DNA of 64,000 nt, taken from NCBI GenBank assembly GCA_016712565.1, contig JADJQU010000003.1, forward strand, positions 868,001 through 932,000, read 5' to 3'. Of this stretch, positions 27,254 to 35,254 are shown piece by piece. Origin of the DNA: Planctomycetota bacterium. Lineage in GTDB: Bacteria; Planctomycetota; UBA1135; GCA-002686595. Within the stretch, counting starts at the first letter, position 1, and each line of letters starts with the position of its first letter. The notes under the pieces were generated by a model. The model was not told the origin of the DNA. It saw only the letters and a list, made by a program, of their open reading frames with translations, and searched no databases. A program made the translations under genes and the position numbers.

Positions 27254-29182
27254 ATGTGCGGCATCGCCGGATTCCTTCGGTTCGACGGCGCGCTGGCGAG
27301 CGAATCCGCCGCGCGGGCCATGGCCGAGGCGCTGCGCCACCGCGGGCCCGACGGCCGGCGCGTGCGTTGCGACGGCCCGCTGGCCCTGACCCACGCGCGC
27401 CTGTCGGTGATCGACCTCGAGGGCGGGTGGCAGCCGGTGGGCAACGAGGACGGAAGCGTGTGGGTCACGTTCAACGGCGAGATCTACAACCATGCCGCCC
27501 TGCGCGAGGAGCTCCGGCCGCGCCACGGCTTCCGCACGCGCTCGGACACCGAGGTGATCGTGCACCTCTTTGAGGAACACGGCCTCTGCATGCTGGAGCG
27601 CCTGCAGGGGATGTTCGCCATCGCCCTGTGGGACGGCCGGCGCGGCGAATTGCTGCTGGCCCGCGACCGCCTGGGGAAGAAGCCCCTGTATTTCCACCGC
27701 GACGCCGCGCGACTGGCCTTCGCCTCCGAACCGCGGGCGATCCTGGCCCTGGGCGATCTGGAGGCACGACCGGACCCCTGGGCCCTGGAGCAGGTGCTCG
27801 GACCGCGCTACGTGGAGGCTCCGCGCAGCGGGTACCTGGGCGTCGAGGCCCTGGAGCCCGGCTCGTTCCTGCGCCTCTCGCCCTCGGGCACCGAGCGAGG
27901 TCGCTGGTGGCGGCCGCCCGCGCCACGTCCCGTGCCGATCACCCGGGACGCGGCCCAGGACGAGTTCAGCCTGCGCTTCGACGCCGCGGTGGAATGCCGC
28001 CTGGAATCGGAAGTGCCCCTGGGCCTGCTCCTGTCCGGCGGCCTCGACTCGAGCGCCGTGCTCGAGTCCATGGCGCGGCGCACCTCGGGCCCCGTGCGCA
28101 CGTTCACGGTGGCCTTTTCGCGCGAGGACGAATCGGAAGCACCCCACGCCCGCGCCCTCGCGGCCCACTTCGGCGCGGAGCACACGGAGTTCGAGCTCAC
28201 CGAGGCGCGCATGTTGGAGGAAGTCGAGGGCCTGCTCTCCCACGTGGACGTGCCCTTCGCGGATCCGTCGTACCTGCCCACGGCGCTGGTCTCCCGCCTG
28301 GCGCGCAGCCGCGTGACCGTGTGCCTCAGCGGCGACGGCGGCGACGAGCTGTTCGGCGGCTACACGCGCTACCGCGAAGTCCTGCGGGACGCGGGCCGGC
28401 CGCGCGCGGAGGGTGCGGTCGCGGCCGCCTGCCGGCGCGCCCTGGCTCTCCTGCCGCGCCATCGATTCAAGGGCTGGAAGCTCGCGCGCGCCCTGCGTGA
28501 GCGGCTCTCCTCGCCCGAGGGCCGCTACCTGGCGCGACTGATGGCCGCCGAGGCGCCCCTGCGGCGCTGCCTGCTGGGCCCGCGCTCCCGCGAGGCCGCG
28601 GGGCGGGACCTCGAGGGCGAGTGGGAGCAGGAACTCACCGGACCGGGCTCCCTCGCGGGCCGCATGATGGCCTTCGACCTGGAGCACACGCTGCCGGGGC
28701 TGATCCTCACCAAGGCCGATCGCGCCAGCATGGCGGCGGGCCTGGAGCTGCGCTGCCCGCTGCTGGACCACAGGCTCGTCGAATGGGCGGCGGGCCTGCC
28801 CGACGAATTCAAGCTCTCCGCCGGGCAGGGCAAGCTGCTCTTGCGCGAGCACCTCGCCCGGCGCGTCCCGCGCGAATTGTGGGACCGCGGCAAGCGCGGC
28901 TTCGGCACGCCTCTCGGTCGCTGGTTCCGCCGCGAGCTGGCGCCGCTGGCCGACGGCTACCTGGCCCACAGCCGCCTCGCCGCCGACGGCTGGCTCGACG
29001 GCCGCGAGTTGGCCGCCGTGCGCGAGGCCCACCGCTCGCGTGCGCGCAACCTGGGCGAACTGCTTTGGGCCCTGCTGGCCCTGGAGATCTGGTACCGGAC
29101 CTGGGTGCTCGCTCAGCCCCGCGCCGCCACGGCTTCGGCGAGCGCGGATTCCAGGGCTTCGGCGCGCCTGTCCCAGGTGTAG
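27254..29182 (+). CDS. asnB: Asparagine synthetase (glutamine-hydrolysing)
   Basis: A 642-residue AsnB-type amidotransferase. The start is fixed by the catalytic Cys at position 2 (MCGIAGFLRF), which must become the N-terminal nucleophile. The glutaminase domain (2-~190) has HRGPDGR, NGEIYNH and SDTEVI. The synthetase domain (~230-600) has the ATP-pyrophosphatase loop LLSGGLDSSAVLES (about 258) and the CLSGDGGDELFGGYTRYR segment. Length fits the AsnB subgroup often found in surface polysaccharide and lasso/exopolysaccharide loci. The 3' end overlaps the convergent glycosyltransferase gene by 70 bases, so it may amidate a sugar or exopolysaccharide precursor rather than only make asparagine. 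Confidence 0.92.
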   Translation: MCGIAGFLRFDGALASESAARAMAEALRHRGPDGRRVRCDGPLALTHARLSVIDLEGGWQPVGNEDGSVWVTFNGEIYNHAALREELRPRHGFRTRSDTEVIVHLFEEHGLCMLERLQGMFAIALWDGRRGELLLARDRLGKKPLYFHRDAARLAFASEPRAILALGDLEARPDPWALEQVLGPRYVEAPRSGYLGVEALEPGSFLRLSPSGTERGRWWRPPAPRPVPITRDAAQDEFSLRFDAAVECRLESEVPLGLLLSGGLDSSAVLESMARRTSGPVRTFTVAFSREDESEAPHARALAAHFGAEHTEFELTEARMLEEVEGLLSHVDVPFADPSYLPTALVSRLARSRVTVCLSGDGGDELFGGYTRYREVLRDAGRPRAEGAVAAACRRALALLPRHRFKGWKLARALRERLSSPEGRYLARLMAAEAPLRRCLLGPRSREAAGRDLEGEWEQELTGPGSLAGRMMAFDLEHTLPGLILTKADRASMAAGLELRCPLLDHRLVEWAAGLPDEFKLSAGQGKLLLREHLARRVPRELWDRGKRGFGTPLGRWFRRELAPLADGYLAHSRLAADGWLDGRELAAVREAHRSRARNLGELLWALLALEIWYRTWVLAQPRAATASASADSRASARLSQV

Positions 29183-30369
29183 CGCTCCACTTCCTGGCGG
29201 GCCGCGCGCGCCAGGGCACGGGAACGCACGGGATCCTGGACTGCGGCCTGCACCGCGGCCGCCAGCTCTTCGCCCGTGCGGCCGGCGGCGAGCCAGGCCG
29301 TGCGTCCGTGCTCCAGCACGCTGCGATGGGCTTCACTGGCCGCGGCAACGATGGGCACGCCGCTGGCGAGCGCTTCGAAGAGCTTGAGCGGCGAGGTGTA
29401 GCGCTGGGAACGGGCCTCCTGACTGGCGGGCAGCACCAGGAGGTCGGCCCCGCGGAGGAAGGCGGGCACCTCCCGAGGGTCGAGGTTGCCCAACAGTTCG
29501 ATCCGCACGCCCTCGCGCGCCAGGTCGCGGGCGCGTTCGCCGAGGCGCGCGAGCTCGCTGGCGGGCTCTCCGCCGGCGATGCGCAGCACGAAGTTCTTGT
29601 TTCCGGACCGCCGCGCGAGGGCGGCGGCCATGTCGAACAGCGAGTCCACGCCCTTGTGCGTGTAGAGACTGCCCGCGTAGGCGAGCTGGAGGACCTCGCC
29701 TTCGAAGAGCCGCGGCGGGGCGAGCTCGTCGAAGGGCCGTGGATCGACGCCGTCGGGCACGACCTGGATCGGCCGCGCGGGTTCCAGGGCGGCCTCCGCG
29801 TCGGCGGCCAGCGGCGCGCTGATGGCGAGCAGGCCCTGGGCACGGCGCGCGAGCGCGCGCTCCTCGCGCAGCAGGCCGTCGACCTCGGCCCCGCGGCCCG
29901 TTTCCGCGGCGAGCACGTGCTCCAGATTGTGCAGCTCGTACACCAGGGCGGCCCGTGAATGCAGCGCCCGCGTCGCGCCCAGGGCGAAACGCGCCAGGGA
30001 GCGCTCGCGGGCGACCCAGGCTCGCGCCGGGCTCGCCCTCCGCCCGCCCAAGGCGAAGCGCAGGATCGCGGCGCGCAACTGAAGTCCGGCCAGCCCCTTG
30101 TGGGCGGCGAGGTGGACCAGCGAGAGTCCCGGCGCGGCTGCGCGCCCCAGCGCGGATTCCAAAGCTGAGACACCGTCCCGCGCGGTGCCTCCCCGCAGGA
30201 ACACGCGCACCTGATGTTCCCGACGAGCGAGCGCATCGGCGCTGCGGATCACTTGCAGGCCGTGGGCCATGCGCAACGGCACCTGCAGCACCTGCAACCA
30301 GTCCACCACCATGCTCGCGGAGGATGCTCGAGGGATGCCGCGCCCGTTCACGATGCTGACTGTGCTCAT
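29113..30369 (-). CDS. GT4-type glycosyltransferase
   Basis: A 418-residue retaining glycosyltransferase of GT-B fold. The N-terminal acceptor half contains HGLQVIRSADALARREHQVR and LVYELHNLEHVLA. The C-terminal donor half has the linker QVVPDGVDPRPFDE, LAYAGSLYTHKGVDSLFD, a NKNFVLRIAGG strand and the signature SPLKLFEALASGVPIVA with the E-x7-E motif region. The start at 30369 (MSTVSIVNGRGIP) gives a credible first beta strand; an ATG at 30270 is possible. The gene overlaps the convergent asnB by 70 bases. With the LPS-kinase-like gene nearby this suggests a small glycan-assembly group. Confidence 0.85.
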   Translation of the reverse strand: MSTVSIVNGRGIPRASSASMVVDWLQVLQVPLRMAHGLQVIRSADALARREHQVRVFLRGGTARDGVSALESALGRAAAPGLSLVHLAAHKGLAGLQLRAAILRFALGGRRASPARAWVARERSLARFALGATRALHSRAALVYELHNLEHVLAAETGRGAEVDGLLREERALARRAQGLLAISAPLAADAEAALEPARPIQVVPDGVDPRPFDELAPPRLFEGEVLQLAYAGSLYTHKGVDSLFDMAAALARRSGNKNFVLRIAGGEPASELARLGERARDLAREGVRIELLGNLDPREVPAFLRGADLLVLPASQEARSQRYTSPLKLFEALASGVPIVAAASEAHRSVLEHGRTAWLAAGRTGEELAAAVQAAVQDPVRSRALARAARQEVERYTWDRRAEALESALAEAVAARG

Positions 30370-30420
30370 CGGAGCGTGACTTGACAAGCCGCAATGCCCG
30401 CAGGACCCTCTGCGGCGACC

Positions 30421-31097
30421 ATGCGCCTCGCCCTCCCCTTTGCCAGGATCGCGAGTTCCCTGCTCGGCGACGTGGCGGCGTTCCGAGGTTGGACCGTCGA
30501 GGAGGCCGCGCGACGCATGGCCGGCGCTCGGGACGAGCGCAATCGCCTGTGGACCGAGGCCGCCCCCAAGGTCGAGAGCGAACGGGATTCGCTGTACTCG
30601 TCCCTGGGCGAGCTGGACCTCCTGAAATACGCGGAGTGGCACCGCAAGGACCGCGACAAGCATGAGCTGCACGACCGCATGGTCGGGCTGGCCCTCAAGG
30701 AGCGGCTGAGCGTGATCGACTGCGGCGGCGGCATCGGGGACACGACGCTGGCCTTCGCGGGCAACGGGCTGGAAGTCACGTATGTGGACTTCGCCGGGCC
30801 CTGCTCGGATTTCGCGCACTTTCGCTGGAAACGACACGGCTGTCAGGGGCGGGTGAGGAGAATCCTGTGGCTTACGTCCGGCGCTACATCGAGTTGCTGC
30901 GACCCGGCGGACACCTGTTCCTGACGACGTTCTTCGAGCATTCCCCGCGCAACCCCGACCACCTCCCCGAGAACGACGCCTATCGCCGGCTGTTCGGGGG
31001 CGAACCCCGCACCGCGCGCCGCTGCGTCCTGACCAACCTCGGCCTGCGCCTGCGGCGCTGGTATTGGTTCCAGAAGCCCGCCACCCGGGACCCGTGA
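30421..31097 (+). pseudogene. SAM-dependent methyltransferase with central deletion and frameshift
   Basis: Two pieces of one class I methyltransferase lie in different frames. The first (30421 to about 30850) has a helical N terminus (LYSSLGELDLLKYAEWHRKD) and motif I (VIDCGGGIGDTTLAFA) plus the following strand (VTYVDFAG). The second (about 30867-31097) resumes at the motif IV/V helix and strand (YIELLRPGGHLFLTTFFEHS) and ends WYWFQKPATRDP. The ~60 residues that normally separate these parts, including the catalytic loop, are missing and the frame changes near 30845-30870. It is therefore probably inactive. Its TGA overlaps the GTG of the next gene, preserving the old operon junction. Confidence 0.72.
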
Positions 31098-31897
31098 AGC
31101 AATTTCCTCCGGCGCACCCTGAGCCAAGCTTCCCCAGTCCGCTGGTGATCGGTCAGGGCACGGCCCATGCCGCGCGGGGCGAGGCCTATCGCGCGCTGAC
31201 CCCGGAATGGCACGCCCAACTCGAACGGGCGGTGCGCGAGGGGAAGGTGGAGGGAGCCACGGCCCTGAAGGCACCGCACGTCTGGCGCGCGGGGGATTGG
31301 GTCTTCAAGTTCTATGCGGAGCGCGGCGGGGCCGGCCGGAAGTTGCGCGTCCACCGGGCCCTGCGCACCGCGCGCGCCCATGCCAGGATCCTGCCCGTCG
31401 CCAGTCCCGAACCGCTCGCGGCTCTGGCCTTCGCGCGTGCCGCCAACGGATGCGACGGCCTGCTCGTGTCACGGTTCGTGGCCGGCCGGACCCTGGGAGA
31501 CGTGTGGCGTTCGCCGCGCGTTCCCGACGAGGGCCGCGAGGCGCTGGCGCGCTTCCTCGCCGCCATGGACGCGCACCGCGTGCGCCACGGGGATCTCCAT
31601 CCGGGAAATCTGCTGTGGGACGGAACGACGTGGTGGCTGCTCGACCTCGACGGCCTGCGCCCGCCGGCGCTGCCGGGCCTCGACGGCCGGCTGGAGCGAG
31701 AAAGCTGGGCGCGACTCCACTTCAACCTGCGCATGGATCCCAAGTTCGCCGAGGTCCATCGCCTCTGCCTGCGCGAGGCGGGACGCGAAGCCGAGGCCCC
31801 CGCGCGTTGGGCCGGGATCGAGCGCCGGGCCCGGGCCATCCTGGCTTCCCGGGGGCCCGATCCGTGGCCCGAAGTCGGGCCGGAACCGGGCTCCTGA
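31094..31897 (+). CDS. Lipopolysaccharide kinase (WaaP/Kdo kinase)-like protein
   Basis: A protein kinase-fold enzyme of about 267 residues, resembling WaaP/KdkA kinases that phosphorylate heptose or Kdo in LPS core. Visible motifs: the ATP-binding Lys in DWVFKFYAERGG, the catalytic loop HRVRHGDLHPGNLLWD (Asp and Asn in HGDLHPGN), and the metal-binding Asp in WLLDLDGLR. A C-terminal ERESWARLHFNLRMD segment is also typical. The GTG at 31094 is preferred because its GTGA overlaps the stop of the broken methyltransferase; an ATG at 31064 is an alternative. The context (methyltransferase, glycosyltransferase) suggests surface-glycan modification. Confidence 0.8.
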   Translation: MKQFPPAHPEPSFPSPLVIGQGTAHAARGEAYRALTPEWHAQLERAVREGKVEGATALKAPHVWRAGDWVFKFYAERGGAGRKLRVHRALRTARAHARILPVASPEPLAALAFARAANGCDGLLVSRFVAGRTLGDVWRSPRVPDEGREALARFLAAMDAHRVRHGDLHPGNLLWDGTTWWLLDLDGLRPPALPGLDGRLERESWARLHFNLRMDPKFAEVHRLCLREAGREAEAPARWAGIERRARAILASRGPDPWPEVGPEPGS

Positions 31898-32049
31898 CCG
31901 AAGCGGCGCCGCACCGGGATCTGCCCGCCGTGGATTCGAGTTCAGCGGGCCGGGTGTCCCTGGGTCGCGGTGCGTAGACGGATTCCGACCCTGGCGGATT
32001 GCGAACTCGTCTCGGACATGCGACACCTCCGGGAACCAAGGAGATTTCC

Positions 32050-32634
32050 ATGCTGCGACTCGCATCCCTGTGGCGTGCTTCCCTGCTCGCCGCGCTCAGC
32101 CTGGCCCCGATCCTCGCCCTGGGCGCCTGCGCGGCGTCGCCCGCCAAGATCAACGACGTGGCCCGCACCGAGGCCGCGCGCATGATGCGGCCGTCCAAGG
32201 CGCTCTCGAGCTTCGCGTCCTACGAGCTCAAGCCCCTGGCGCTGGGCACGGACGTCCAGGCAGACCCGAAGAAGGTGGCCGAGTCGGCCAAGCTGGAAGA
32301 GCGGCTCAAGGGCGAGATCGAGCCGCTCCTGACCCAGTGGCGCATGGCCCCCGCGGGCGCGCGCTCGGGCACGCTGGTGATCGAGCCCCAGCTCGCCGGG
32401 ATCCGCATCATCAGCGGCGGCGCGCGCTTCTGGGCCGGCGCCATGGCGGGCGACTCCTCGATCGACCTCGACCTGGTGCTGACCGAGAAGGAAAGCGGCC
32501 TGACGCTCGCCAAGGCGCGCGTGGCCCGCGATGCCAGCGGAACCGCCGGCGGCTGGTCGGTGGGCAGAAGCGACCAGAATCTGCACCAGTACATCGCGGC
32601 CATCGCCCGCGAGTACCTGGTCGCGGGCTACTGA
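32050..32634 (+). CDS. DUF4410-like lipoprotein
   Basis: A 194-residue lipoprotein. AAGGAG sits seven bases before the ATG. The signal MLRLASLWRASLLAALSLAP ends in the lipobox ALGAC. The mature domain contains SGTLVIEPQLAGIRIISGG, ARFWAGAMAGDSSIDLDLVL and SDQNLHQYIAAIAREYLV, the layout of DUF4410-type lipoproteins, whose function is unknown. Its last codons overlap by seven bases with the convergent Rrf2 regulator gene. Confidence 0.75.
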   Translation: MLRLASLWRASLLAALSLAPILALGACAASPAKINDVARTEAARMMRPSKALSSFASYELKPLALGTDVQADPKKVAESAKLEERLKGEIEPLLTQWRMAPAGARSGTLVIEPQLAGIRIISGGARFWAGAMAGDSSIDLDLVLTEKESGLTLAKARVARDASGTAGGWSVGRSDQNLHQYIAAIAREYLVAGY

Positions 32635-33062
32635 GTCGTTCGCTTCGCGCTCAGGCCCGGCGCGGGAAGCAGGGCCGAGAGTCGCGTGGACTTCAACGTG
32701 AAGTAGGCCTGGCGCTGGATCTCGTCGAACACGCGCCGCAGGCGGCCGGCGACCGGGTCGTCCCCCTCCGCGGGGGCGTCCCCGAGCGGACCGGTCTGCA
32801 ATTCGACGGGTCCCTCGAAGATCTCGACGACGTCCAGCAGCGAGATCTCCTTGGGGCTCCTGGCCAGGCGATAGCCGCCGTGCACGCCCTGTTCGGCGCT
32901 GGCGAGGCCGGCGCGCACCAGTTGCTGGAACACCTTGGCCAGATGGTGCGAGGAGATGCCGTGCCTGGCCGCTGTGCCGGCGACGGTGACGAGCGCGTCC
33001 CCCGCCGCCGCCATCTCCAGGACCGCGACCAGCGCCAACCGGGTGCTCTTGTTCAAGTTCAT
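32628..33062 (-). CDS. Rrf2-family transcriptional regulator (BadM-like candidate)
   Basis: A 144-residue winged-helix repressor of the Rrf2 family: MNLNKSTRLALVAVLEMAAA, ISSHHLAKVFQQLVRAGL (recognition helix) and the wing GVHGGYRLARSPKEISLLDVVE. The three Cys that bind an Fe-S cluster in IscR and NsrR are absent; the protein has no Cys at all, so it should sense a small molecule rather than iron or NO. It is the last gene on the strand of the benzoyl-CoA operon, 105 bases after a GNAT gene. In Rhodopseudomonas palustris the Rrf2-family protein BadM represses benzoyl-CoA reductase genes, which makes this the likely pathway regulator. That role is inference. Confidence 0.87.
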   Translation of the reverse strand: MNLNKSTRLALVAVLEMAAAGDALVTVAGTAARHGISSHHLAKVFQQLVRAGLASAEQGVHGGYRLARSPKEISLLDVVEIFEGPVELQTGPLGDAPAEGDDPVAGRLRRVFDEIQRQAYFTLKSTRLSALLPAPGLSAKRTTQ

Positions 33063-33167
33063 CGGGGGCGGCGAGCCTAGTGCCCGGATCGCGCAGGTGC
33101 CTGGGCCATGCGACCGGCGCGGCTCCGGCTCGGGACCCTCGGGGGCGCGCCACCGGCACGGGCGGCC

Positions 33168-33662
33168 TCAGGAAATGCGCTTTTCCAGGGTCAGCACGGG
33201 CACCGGGGAAAAGCCACGGGTCTTCAGGAAGCCCAGCAGCCCGAACTCGGACCACGGCACCTCGGTGCGCAGGGTCGTGACGCGCAGGGCCCGGAGGTTC
33301 GTCTCCAGCTGGGCGAACAACGCCGAGCCCACGTGCCGGTGAGCCTGCTCGGCGTCGACTCCGATGGAATCGACGATGGCCATGGGTTCGGGCACGCCGA
33401 ATTCCCCGTAGTAGAGTCGTCCGATCAGGAAGCCCGCCAGCCGACCGTCCAACTCCGCGACCAGGGAGATGGTCACGCCCGATTCGCGGGTGGCCTCCGC
33501 GAACTTGCGTTCGTAGTAGCCACGGCGCGAGCGCCCGGAGTGGCGCGCGTCGATCTTCAGGACGGCCTCGAGGTCACGGGCCTCCAGGCGTCGCACGATC
33601 ACCTGGTCGAGTCCCGTGGTGCCCGGTTCGCGGAAAAGTTCGTCGTCGGTGTGGAGTGTCAT
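33168..33662 (-). CDS. GNAT-family N-acetyltransferase (operon-linked, copy 2)
   Basis: A 164-residue GCN5-related acetyltransferase. The core is visible: VRRLEARDLEAVLKIDARHS (first helix), LVAELDGRLAGFLIG (beta 4), the acetyl-CoA loop IGVDAEQAHRHVGSALFAQL and the C-terminal LLGFLKTRGFSP. It resembles the other GNAT in the cluster (39841-40320): both begin with an I/V-R-x-x-x-x-x-D-x-x-A-(I/V)-x-x-I-D-A-x-H-(S/T)-G pattern. It lies 33 bases downstream of the SDR gene in the benzoyl-CoA operon. In R. palustris the GNAT BadL acetylates aminobenzoates to signal to BadM; a similar role here is inference. Confidence 0.83.
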   Translation of the reverse strand: MTLHTDDELFREPGTTGLDQVIVRRLEARDLEAVLKIDARHSGRSRRGYYERKFAEATRESGVTISLVAELDGRLAGFLIGRLYYGEFGVPEPMAIVDSIGVDAEQAHRHVGSALFAQLETNLRALRVTTLRTEVPWSEFGLLGFLKTRGFSPVPVLTLEKRIS

Positions 33663-33695
33663 GGCGGTTCCTGACCCGGCGGGGCTGGGTCGCGG

Positions 33696-34409
33696 TCACA
33701 GGTACTGGCCGCCGTCCACGCGCAGGGTCTGTCCCGTGACGTGGCCGGCGAGGTCGGAGGAAAGGAACAGGATCGCGGAGGCGACGTCGTCGGGCGTGGC
33801 CGCGCGACCCAGGGCCGTCTCGGCCACGGCGGCGTCGACCACCGCCTTGGGCAGCGCGCGGGTCATGGCCGTGGCCGTCAGGCCGGGCGCCACGGCGTTG
33901 ACGCGCACGCCGAAGCGGCCCAGTTCCCGCGCCGCGGTCTTGGTCAGGCCGATCAGGCCGGCCTTGCTGGCGGCGTAGTTCGACTGGCCGAACTTGCCGC
34001 GCTCGCCGTTGATCGAGGTGACCAGCACGATCGCGCCGCGCCCGCGCGCGCGCAGCCTGGGAGCGACCGCGCGCAGGGCGTAGAACGCTCCGCGCAAATT
34101 GACGTCGAGCACTTCGTCCCAGTCGTCGTCGGAGAGTTTCCACAGGACTGCGTCGCGAGTGACGCCCGTGGCGTAGACGACGATGTCGAGGTCGCCCGCG
34201 GCGGCCGCCGCGGCCACGGCGCCCTCCACCGAGTCGCGCTCGCGCACGTCGCAGCGGAGGAAGCGGCCGGGGAGCTCGGGCCGGCTGTCGAGGTCGGCGA
34301 TGCACACGCTCGCGCCGTGATGGGCCAGGAGGCTCGACGCCGCGCCCCCGATTCCGCCAGAGCCGCCGAAGACGAGCGCGGTCCGACCCTCGAGCGAAAG
34401 CGACTGCAC
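33696..34409 (-). CDS. Short-chain dehydrogenase/reductase (FabG-like) of the benzoyl-CoA operon
   Basis: A 237-residue SDR. The NAD(P)-binding glycine motif is GGSGGIGGAAS near residue 15, an acidic residue follows in IADLDSRP, and the catalytic set is Ser in VTSINGERG plus YAASK. The C-terminal VDGGQYL is typical of FabG-like reductases. It begins with GTG two bases after the bcrD stop (TGAGCGTG), so it is translationally linked to the reductase genes. Likely role: oxidation of a 3-hydroxyacyl-CoA such as 3-hydroxypimeloyl-CoA after ring opening. Substrate is inferred from context only. Confidence 0.87.
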   Translation of the reverse strand: MQSLSLEGRTALVFGGSGGIGGAASSLLAHHGASVCIADLDSRPELPGRFLRCDVRERDSVEGAVAAAAAAGDLDIVVYATGVTRDAVLWKLSDDDWDEVLDVNLRGAFYALRAVAPRLRARGRGAIVLVTSINGERGKFGQSNYAASKAGLIGLTKTAARELGRFGVRVNAVAPGLTATAMTRALPKAVVDAAVAETALGRAATPDDVASAILFLSSDLAGHVTGQTLRVDGGQYL

Positions 34410-34411
34410 GC

Positions 34412-35254
34412 TCAGCCTCCCGCGGCCGACGCCGGGACGAGGCGCGCCAGCTTGTCGAGCCGGTACTTGGCCCACAGGGCCGATCCGATGGCGCCGGCGT
34501 ACACCGCGTCGGGGTGCGACACGAACTCCAGGCGAGTGCCGGAGCGTCTTGCCTCCTCGCCCAGCGCGGCGGTGAGGCCCACGTCGGCGGCCAGGCCGCC
34601 GGAGAGGGCCACGAGCCCTTCGGCGTCGGCGGCCTCGAGCAGTTTGACGAAGCGCCCGGCCATCGAGAGGTGGATGCCCTTGAGGATGTTGGCGGTCTTG
34701 ATGCCGCGCGAGACCATGTTGATCACGTCGGTCTCGGCCAGCACGGCGCAAATGCTCGAGCACTTCTCGGGTGCGTCGGATTCGAGCGACAGCGAGCCGA
34801 CCTCTTCCAACGCGACGCCCAGGTACCGGCCGATGTTCTCGATGAACTGCCCGGAGCCCGAGGCGCACTGGCTGGTCATGCGGTAGCGTTGGACCCGTCC
34901 GCCGGCATCGACGACGATCGCGCGGCAATGCAACGCGCCGACGTCGAGCACCGCGGCCGCGCCGGGGACCAGGAACGCCCCGCCGCGCGCATGGGCGGTC
35001 ATGCCGTAGAAGTGGCCCGTGCGGAACTCCACGCGCTCGCCCTCGCCCGTGGTGGCGATGTAGCCGACGTCCTCGGCGCGCGTGCCGGTCGCCGCGAGCA
35101 GCGCGTTCCAGCCCTCGCGGGCGACGTCCGCGGGGTCGCGGTGGCGCAGCCGGTCCATCCTGCGTCCCAGGATCTCCACGCCCTCGTCCCCATGGCGCAC
35201 GAGCACGGACTTCACCGCGCTCGACCCGACGTCGATTCCGGCCGTGAGGATCAT
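34412..35254 (-). CDS. bcrD: Benzoyl-CoA reductase subunit D (BadF/BadG/BcrA/BcrD ATPase family)
   Basis: A 280-residue ASKHA-fold ATPase subunit of class I benzoyl-CoA reductase. ATP-binding segments are AGIDVGSSAVKSVLV at the N terminus and VALSGGLAADVGL near the C terminus. The Fe-S cluster ligands shared with BcrA lie in TSQCASGSGQFIENIG and EKCSSICAVLAETDV. The length (280) matches BcrD/BadG of Thauera and Rhodopseudomonas (about 282), not the ~300-residue Azoarcus type. Its ATG overlaps the bcrA stop by four bases. With BcrA it hydrolyses ATP to drive low-potential electrons to the active-site subunits. Confidence 0.93.
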   Translation of the reverse strand: MILTAGIDVGSSAVKSVLVRHGDEGVEILGRRMDRLRHRDPADVAREGWNALLAATGTRAEDVGYIATTGEGERVEFRTGHFYGMTAHARGGAFLVPGAAAVLDVGALHCRAIVVDAGGRVQRYRMTSQCASGSGQFIENIGRYLGVALEEVGSLSLESDAPEKCSSICAVLAETDVINMVSRGIKTANILKGIHLSMAGRFVKLLEAADAEGLVALSGGLAADVGLTAALGEEARRSGTRLEFVSHPDAVYAGAIGSALWAKYRLDKLARLVPASAAGG

